A DNA stretch of 64,000 nucleotides from Larix kaempferi. Its lineage: Eukaryota > Streptophyta > Pinopsida > Pinales > Pinaceae. Of this stretch, positions 57,001 to 64,000 are shown one piece after another (positions within the stretch are counted from its first letter, which is position 1; each line of letters starts with the position of its first letter). Position numbers and translations under genes: made by a program. The notes beneath the pieces are model-generated. The model was not told where the DNA came from. It ran no database searches and was given only the letters and a program-made list of their open reading frames with translations. The stretch covers positions 6,633,501 to 6,697,500 of the forward strand of contig BSBM01000602.1 in NCBI GenBank assembly GCA_027924585.1, in the 5' to 3' direction.

Positions 57001-58870
57001 CATACTTGCACTTCCTAATTTTACTAAACCTTTTGTTGTGGAATGTGATGCTTCAGGTGGAGGAATAGGGGCTGTCCTAAAGCAAGGCCAACACCCCATA
57101 GCCTTTGAGAGCAGAAAGTTGCAGCCTCATGAAAAAATTTACTCCATCTATGATAAAGAAATACTAGCCATTATGCATGCATTGACCAAATTCAGACAAT
57201 ACTTGGTGGGCAGCAAGTTTGTGGTGAAAACTGACCACAATAGTCTAAGACACTTTCTCACCCAAAAAGATCTAAATGAAAGGCAACAAAAGTGGGTAAG
57301 CGAGATTCAAGATTATGATTTTGATATTGAATATGTCAAAGGAAAGAATAATATAGTAGCAGATGCTTTGTCAAGAAGGCCTTCTTTTTCTCTCATGGAT
57401 ATTGCTAAGGATTGGAAAAACATGCTACTAGTTGAATATGCCAAAGACAAATTTGCTTGTGATGTGTTGGATGGAATCAAAGGGGATGATAATTATAGGA
57501 TTTTGAATGGGCTGATATATTATAAGGGAAGAATTTATTTAGCTCATAACTCCAAGCTCAAGTACCGAATTTTGCAAGAAGCACATGATTCCCCACTAGC
57601 GGGCCATTCGGGGATCTTCAAAACTTATAGACAATTGAGGCAAAGATTTTTTTGGAAGGGGCTGAAGGAATATGTTCAGAAGTATGTGAATGAATTTAAA
57701 GCATGTCAACAAAACAAATCAGAACTTACATGTCCAACCGGCCTATTACAACCATTGCCCATTCCGGAGCAAAAATGGGACAGTATTTCCATGGATTTCA
57801 TCACCGGATTGCCTAAATCCTTGGGTAAGGATTGTATCTATGTGGTAGTTGATAGGTTGACAAAATTTGCTCATTTTTTTGCTGTTACATCATCTTTTAG
57901 TGTTGCACAAGTGGCTGATATTTTTTTCAAAGAAATCTTTAGATTGCATGGGCTTCCCAAGAGCATTGTCAGTGATAGAGATAGTAGATTCATGGGTGCT
58001 TTTTGGAAAGAAATTTTTAGATTGGTAGGCACTCAATTGACTCCAAGTACCAGCTATCATCCACAAACTGATGGACAAACAAAGAGGGTAAACCAATGGT
58101 TGGAAGGATACCTAAGAAACTATGTGGGAGGGCAGCAAAAAGCATGGGCAAAATGGCTACACTTGGGTGAGTTTTGCTACAACACCACTTATCATATGTC
58201 AATAGGAATGTCTCCTTTCAAATAATTATATGGTAATGATGCACTTACATTTGCTGACATTATATTTGGTGATAGTAGAGCCCCAAAGGCTAAAGATTGG
58301 GTGGAAGAGAGCCAAGAAATTTTAAATCTCTTGAAAGACAATTTGCAGGTTGCTCAAAATCAGCAAAAACAATATGCTGATAGACATAGAGAAGAGAGAA
58401 CCTTTCAAGTCATTTATTTAGTATATTTAAGGTTGTATCCCTATAAACAAACATCTCTCAAAAAGAATGGAGCAGAAAAATTAAAACCAAGGTACTATGG
58501 GCCATACAAGGTAGTGCGGAAGGTTGGAGAAGAAGCATATGAACTAGAACTTCCGGAAGGGAGTAAAATCCACAATGTATTTCATGTTTCTTTTCTTAAG
58601 AAAGATCTTGGTCAGCAAATCATCACTTCAGAAATACTTCCTCCTTTGGATGATGAAGGTCAGCTCACACTTGTTCCGGAAAATATTTTGAAGACACGGG
58701 AAAGAAGGTTGCGGAGTAGAATCATCAAAGAATATTTAGTGCAATGGAAGGACTTACCAAATGAAGATGCCACATGGGAAGAGGAGAAGATTTTGCAGCA
58801 TCCAAATTTTAAATTGCTTGAGGACAAGCAATCTTGGGTGGGGAGGACTGTAATGCCCCCATTCAAATAA
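54080..58870 (+). pseudogene. Gypsy gag-pol polyprotein with chromodomain, one in-frame stop
   Basis: From MVLTRSQKN the frame runs 1381 codons to TAA (58223-58225), then continues in phase to 58870, inside the 3' LTR. Gag core is near residues 210-360 (WVQKLDVYFQLNP, GDANEWWFHGL) with zinc knuckle CFTCFQPWTPGHKC at 407. Protease has DVGD at 503 where D-S/T-G-A is usual. RT has CIDFRALNKKTIKNRYPIP and catalytic FFDD (844-845). RNase H has VVECDASGGG (D990), DHNSLRHF and NIVADALSRR. Integrase has H1169 and H1176, but Phe1206 replaces the first Cys of the finger. D1239 and D1299 are present, but Lys1335 sits where the third catalytic residue, Glu, belongs. Chromodomain: YLVQWKDLPNEDATWEEE. Confidence 0.95.
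58836..58847 (+). promoter_or_regulatory. Gypsy polypurine tract
   Basis: GGGTGGGGAGGA lies directly before the 3' LTR, at the site where plus-strand synthesis is primed. It is also read as codons of the polyprotein C terminus. Confidence 0.75.
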
Positions 58871-60617
58871 GTGCATAGTAAGACAATCCCATCAATCCTA
58901 CTAGTTTCCTAGGTTGGATGGGCACATGTGGGATGGTAATAAGGAAACTAATAAATGATATTTAGACATTAGAAGGGTTCAAGCATTTAATAAATATGAT
59001 GAATAAATAAATTCAAGAGAAATTCTAGGTGGCAAGTGGTTTTGGAGACATATGGAGATGGTGGGACCCACACTAGCTTGATTTTTCAATGACACATGGC
59101 AGCTCTCTCTTGCCAATTCGAATTCATGGGAAGGTGAACACTCTTGGGTGAGTTGGTAAGTCATAACACATGGAATTGAGCATCTTAGGTCGAAATGGGA
59201 TGGAATAGTAACCTCCATGGGAGAGGAAGAGTCAAATTGGAGACTAGGGGACACTTGGGCTAGATTCCCTAGTTTTATGACAACAATAATGAAGCATCTA
59301 TGACATTTATGACAAAATTCAGACCTGACTTCTTACACCTGACCACTATGACATGTCAGCCCCAAAAATAGGCTCAAGAAGGCGCTCATGGAGTTGGAGG
59401 AATCTAAAGAGACTCAAATTCAAATTTGGGAGAAGATGGAAGGTTGGAACTAGGAGACAAGTGGCAAATGAGGAATATTTTCTAAATGGAAAATTATTGA
59501 ATCTATTGAGAGGATTTGGACACCTTGAAGGCTAATGTTGGTTATAAAATGTAGAAATCAAGTATGAGAATGGCTTTTGATGATTTGAGAAAAAATTGCA
59601 TTTGTGAAGAGAGAGCTAGTGGATGACTAGTTTCTTGCCTTAGCCAATTTCGAGGGTGAAAGATTCCCATCCAAGTTGGTGTTTGGAGAGGCCACTCAGG
59701 TCTTTCATGGTGCTTTGATGGAGTTTGTATTTGCAGGTAGCAGCTACAGGAAGTTTCATGGTTTGGTTTAGTGCAGCACTTTCTCTCCACCATTTCCAGT
59801 TTTGAAGGCATATTCGTGCTCCTTGAGGGAGGGAGTTTTTGGTGAGCACTTGTGCTTCTTGAGAGAGCTTCTCATTATATATTTATGATTGTAATAGCTT
59901 CATATCCTCTATTATTAATATTCAGAAAGTCTCAGGTCGAAATACCCACTGGTTGTATGCAAAACTATTGATTAATGAGCAAACAATGTCCATTTTCCCA
60001 ATGCATTGATGTATGACACTATAATGTTGATTATTTCAAATGGATGGATGATTATCTGATATATTTGTGATCAATATACTGCCATGGATGTCTTCTACAA
60101 GTTTCATATACTGTACTTGAGCATTTGAAGCATTTTTACTCAGTTTAGTTGTATTGGGAGGTGAAATAGTGCCATTTCCCCAAGGGTCGAATTGGGGATT
60201 TTTGCTGTTGAATGTGAGAGAGTTAGAACAGTAGTAAAAATCAATTAATGGTGCATATGAGACCTTAATCACATACTTAACACATTATATACCTCTGTTC
60301 ATAAATTTGTGGGAGTTTGGAGGCATTTGGAAGGCCATTTGCAGTGTTACCCGGGGGGGATTTGATGCACAAATTACTAGTCAAAATTACATATATTGAT
60401 CAGAATACAAATCAAGTTTGTAGCAGTATTTGGAGGGCCATAAAACATCCCTGAACCTGATATTCAAGTCTAAATACCATTCATACACTCCTACAGAAGA
60501 TTTGGGAGCATTTGGGTTGATTTGGAGGTCAAAACAGTAAAACTAGTCAAAGGTCGAAATTGGGAAAAAAAATGAAAAATTGGGCATTTTAATAAAATTT
60601 GAAAAAGGGATATTACA
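58849..60617 (+). repeat. Gypsy 3' LTR
   Basis: 1769 bp, TGTAATGCCCCC to GGGATATTACA. It is collinear with the 5' LTR with scattered substitutions and very few 1-bp indels. Confidence 0.93.
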
Positions 60618-60847
60618 GGAACTGATTGCATTCCTCCATAGTTATCCAAAACAACAGGCTTCCGGGAACTACACTGAAGGGAAAGACATAGACAGGAGTA
60701 GAGAACAAGAAGCAGGAAAGCAGTAGAGTTCGCAGGGTGCAAAGAGCTCCACCACCCTGCAAGAAATAGCCACTCACCACCTTGGGGATCATCTGCATTA
60801 AAATCCCGCATGCGAGACAGGTGGTTCTTTCCAGGGGTGGCCGCCAA
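60618..60847 (-). CDS. Interrupted ORF, proximal part
   Basis: Open minus-strand frame (MAATPGKNHLSRMRDFNADD...VLDNYGGMQSVP) that ends at the Gypsy 3' boundary. It matches the phase of the frame at 51693-52281 on the other side. It begins ~150 bp after the LINE RNase H relic. No family recognised; only its first part is shared with copy 1 at 1713, where homology stops after the Gly-rich GGG. Confidence 0.28.
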
Positions 60848-60970
60848 TTCAGGCTACAGGACATTTGAAGGGAGCGGGAGAATCTAGAGAGGATATGGGG
60901 AGTTAATGAGCTCCTTGAGTGGAAGGGGATGGAGAAGTTAGGGAGGCGGAACATGGGGTTAGACAAGAGA

Positions 60971-61473
60971 TTAAGGAACCCAGACATCAACCTTAAGGAT
61001 ACCATTGAAAATAGCGAGACCACAATTCAAACCTGCACCAATATTAGCCATAGTGTCAGCGCTTTGGTTGCTTTGCCTAAGGATGTGTAGGAAGGATAGG
61101 GAGTGAAATTCTTTGGCCGAGAAAATGAAGTGCTGATGGATCATGGAGAGTGGTTTTCAGTGCAGATTGACTAAAGCCCTTACTTCTCTGATCACCAACA
61201 TAGAATCTCCAAAGACCATTAGGTCCTTAACATCTTTGCTCCTTGCAATGTCCATCCCTTTTATCACTGCTAACCACTCTGCTTCATTATTCTAGTTCTT
61301 CTTCCAACTCCCCAAGCAAAGTCATCCACTTTGTTTCCGTCGGAGTCTATGAGGACTCCCCCTGCACCTGCCAACCTGGTTACATAATGACACTTGATTT
61401 TTCTATCTATTCTCATTTTCATGCCAACAAATATTGAGTTTTTTTTCCTAAGAAATATATACATCCAATTCAA
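60971..61473 (-). pseudogene. LINE RNase H domain relic (copy 2)
   Basis: Same fragment as at 1939-2441, with GAGGVLIDSDG, VFGDSMLVIREV and the RQSNQSAETMANIGAGLNCG-like close. Here the NNEAEW stretch keeps its Glu codon where copy 1 has TAG, so copy 2 is nearer the ancestral state at that site. The same frameshift before NNEAEW is present in both, so it predates the duplication. Confidence 0.78.
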
Positions 61474-62285
61474 TTAAAAAATTAAACTTGACATAAAATC
61501 TAAATGAAACAATGAATATTCTTAAGCAAGGCCTTCTCGATTCCCTCTGTCACTTATAGAAATATGTACAACTCCACATGGGTTTTCTTGGTTATTGTAT
61601 ACTTGTGGATGAAACATTCATTGCATAGCCAACCTAAAATCAAACAATTTGGGCTTCAAACAACATAATATCTCTCGACGAAATTTAAAGAATTTGTGAT
61701 AGAACATGTGAAGAATTCATAAGCATGAACATTACCAACAAAAACAATATCTTTTTTTGCACGATGAAGTAGTTGTTTGATTGCTTCTTTCATGCCAACA
61801 TTGTCACCTTAATGAGTAGTGTTTGTTTATACTAGGGCGCATGAATTAGAGTAATAAGCTAGGGAGTCCAGTGCATGTTGGCAATTTTGATAAAGAAAAA
61901 CTTGCTTAGCAATACATAGAAAATTAGGCCAACATCATTGATGCCATCCAGTGTTCTACTCATGAGGAAAACTTTCTTCTATCACATAGGTATGAACATG
62001 GATTGAAATATTTGACTTACTAAATTAACTATCGTTACTAGTTGTGTATTTGTATTATGAATGGCAATGACATTATAGAATATGCAAGCATGAAAGTAAT
62101 GCAGAGGCATAGAGATGGTGGATGTAAAGAGGTGGTAAAGAGGAGCAACAAGTTTGGGGATGGTTGCAACAAAGAGGGGTGAAGAAAGGGGGAGGGGGTG
62201 TTTAGTTCAATTCCCATGGATTTGTAGTGGATAATTGCAAGTTCATTTAAAGTGCAAAGATAAAAAAAACACGGAGTTGAGCTAT

Positions 62286-62609
62286 TGTGATTTGTTATAG
62301 GTGTATTTCTTTTGACAAGTGGAAATTGATGGAGATGGAAACAAATTATTATAGACATATTACTTCCCACAAGTGGAAGTCAATGGATATGACAACAAAT
62401 TATTATAGACATATTACTTCCCACAAATGGAAGTCAATGGAGATGACAACATATTATTGTAGACATATTACTTCCCATAAGTAGAGGTTGATGGAGACGG
62501 CAATAGATTATTGTAGACTTATTACTTCCTACAAGCGGTAGTTGACGGAGATGACAACATATTATTGTGGATGTATTACTTCCCGCAAGTAGAAATTGAT
62601 GGAAATCAC
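62286..62609. repeat. 54-bp minisatellite (copy 2)
   Basis: Same six units as at 3254-3577, with only a few substitutions. Unit number did not change since the duplication, which fits a recent event. Confidence 0.85.
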
Positions 62610-62736
62610 AACAAAACTAAGAAACATCAGTAATCAATATGTATAGTGTAAGTGTCAAAGCATATGAATTTAATGAACCATGTCAATGATTTATTGTTTT
62701 GCAACATATGATACTAAATAAATCTTTTTATCCCTA

Positions 62737-62927
62737 AGGGTTAGCTCATGTAGTCATAGGACATAAGTGAGATCTTTTTCCCCAAAGTTGAGGAGGCCAC
62801 GAGTTTAATTCTCTTGGTCTCCCCAAATTAGGTTTTATAATTAAGGTTGATAGTTTACCTGTTTACCATCCATGAATTGTAAGAACTACTTAAGATTTTT
62901 CACAAAATTATTCCTTGTAAAAAAAAG
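62737..62927 (+). mobile_element. tRNA-derived SINE candidate (copy 2)
   Basis: Duplicate of the element at 3705-3895 with A-box-like TTAGCTCATGTAGTCA and B-box-like CGAGTTTAATTCTC. Moved by segmental duplication. Confidence 0.42.
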
Positions 62928-64000
62928 ATAAAGTTTTCATCCAATCTTCCCACACAATAAAATAATAAGACGATAATTTTAACTAAAACTTAAATTAAAT
63001 ACTTTTAAAATTTTTTATATAGATAATGAACTTTTTTTGGAAAAAAAAGCACAATTTATTTATATTAAAATAAACCATATTTGCATAAATAAACCATATC
63101 TTCCTGCCATAATATGTAACACATTGTATATATAGAGAGAGAATAATAAACATAATACCCAACATTCACTATAAAATGGCAACGCCTTTGTCCATTACTT
63201 CATGATCATAAACTATAAACTAACCAATATGTAAAATCCAAAACAAACATAGATAATTCAACCAACACATAGAGAGTGCACCATAATTTTACCATGTTAT
63301 GCATTTGCTTCATATGCATGTCATGGAAAGCATAATAATGACAATGCTCAATTTAGTGTACGTTCGAAGGCAAGGTGTTACTTTCCCATGTTCTTAATTT
63401 CTCTAATCATACCTATGGAATCATAGTAGGTGTCATTCAATTCACTAAACAAGCCACTCGAAGGTTTGAATTATATAATTCTAAACATCATGTCTCACTT
63501 TTTTTCTTTTTTCTTTTAATAAATTTTCTAATGTATTTAAAAGAAAAACTAATTTTTTATTAATGTATTTTTAAAAAAATTGAAACTAATTTCTCATTGA
63601 TGTATATTTTTTTATTTTTTTAATATTTTTTTTTATTGTAAAGATGATAGATGATATTTAAAGCAAATTGGATTTTTCAAGTTTAAGACTAAGTTAAAAG
63701 TAAATCATTAGTTAAAAAAAAAGCAAGCGTAAGAGACTAACCTCAATAAACATAGGGATAAAACTTATTTATGAGAATTATACATTAGAATTTATGATTT
63801 TTTGGAATTGCTAAATTTAACACATAACTGTATATAATATTTACAAACATAATTTACTATTTTATCATTTAAAATACAACAATATGTATAACCATAATCA
63901 ATTTACATGTAAACCATGAAACCAAATCAAGAATCAATGAAAAAAGGAACGAGTAGGTAACAATTATGGACTTACAAATGGTATGACAAAGACAGGCAGA

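Larger units (their letters stand above)
52282..60617 (+). mobile_element. Ty3/Gypsy chromovirus-type LTR retrotransposon
   Basis: A near-complete 8.3-kb element has two 1.77-kb LTRs with TGTAAT...ATTACA ends, a Met-tRNA PBS, a single gag-pol frame with C-terminal chromodomain, and a polypurine tract. By eye the LTRs differ at about 45-50 sites (~2.5-3%). The expected 5-bp target duplication is absent: GACAC lies at the left and GGAAC at the right. One nonsense codon and several substitutions at catalytic positions make it non-autonomous now. The chromodomain places it in the chromovirus branch. Confidence 0.95.
60745..64000. repeat. 3.26-kb direct duplication, copy 2 (runs off the window)
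   Basis: Direct repeat of 1713-4969 at an offset of 59031-59032 bp. It ends only because the window ends. Content is the same: RNase H relic (minus), 54-bp minisatellite at ~62286-62609, SINE candidate at ~62737-62927, and otherwise AT-rich non-coding DNA. Confidence 0.93.

Noticed and set aside
1-64000. Organellar DNA insertion or rRNA/tRNA gene
   Set aside because: I looked for plastid and mitochondrial coding motifs, rRNA cores and full tRNA cloverleafs and saw none; only tRNA-derived SINE boxes are present.

Overview
The window looks like intergenic DNA from a plant nuclear genome that is large and rich in repeats. The evidence is a chromodomain Ty3/Gypsy element and two Ty1/Copia elements (two of the three have a visible primer-binding site matching initiator-Met tRNA), several LINE fragments with the plant-type C-terminal RNase H, tRNA-derived SINE candidates, and about 60-65% A+T between them. 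No conserved host gene is recognisable. A gymnosperm such as a conifer fits the low gene density and element mix, but that is inference and the sequence does not prove it.

Layout. 1-1.7 kb: AT-rich DNA. 1.71-4.97 kb: a segment duplicated in direct orientation at 60.7-64.0 kb. It carries a minus-strand LINE RNase H relic, a 54-bp minisatellite and a SINE candidate. 5.7-9.5 kb: a decayed plus-strand LINE whose coiled-coil ORF1, AP-endonuclease and reverse transcriptase look jockey/CR1-like. 10.1-16.0 kb: two tandem copies of a 2.83-kb unit, then AT-rich minisatellites. 17.6-21.0 kb: a possible two-exon small gene. Its intron holds a minus-strand SINE and the most striking structure in the window, nine copies of the 16-bp palindrome TTATTCGGCCGAATAA. 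21.6-22.8 kb: related minisatellites built on GGAATTCCATGTTAA and ACAGGTTATCAGGTTCTCAG. 23.2-29.6 kb: a Copia element with both LTRs and a 5-bp target duplication, but with the protease/integrase region replaced by unrelated DNA.

31.0-36.4 kb: LTR and gag remnants, a long LTR-like CT-rich segment, a plus-strand LINE zinc-finger tail, and a minus-strand LINE RNase H followed by an open 170-codon ORF. 36.7-41.1 kb: a minus-strand Copia with one LTR and a pol frame that is continuous except for four nonsense codons. It is fused at its 5' side to a LINE ORF1 fragment. 42-49.4 kb: very AT-rich DNA with degenerate long repeats and one more RNase H relic. 50.1-51.0 kb: a frameshifted zinc-knuckle gag-like pseudogene. 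52.28-60.62 kb: a nearly full-length chromovirus-type Gypsy element. Its 1.77-kb LTRs differ by roughly 2.5-3% by eye, and it has a near-intact gag-pol frame with one nonsense codon and several damaged catalytic positions. It interrupts a minus-strand ORF that lies downstream of the second RNase H relic.

The genes do not form a pathway. The window records successive insertions, local duplications and decay. Points of interest are the palindrome array, the mosaic divergence of the 59-kb-spaced duplication, the jockey/CR1-like LINE, and the recurrent ORF downstream of LINE RNase H domains.
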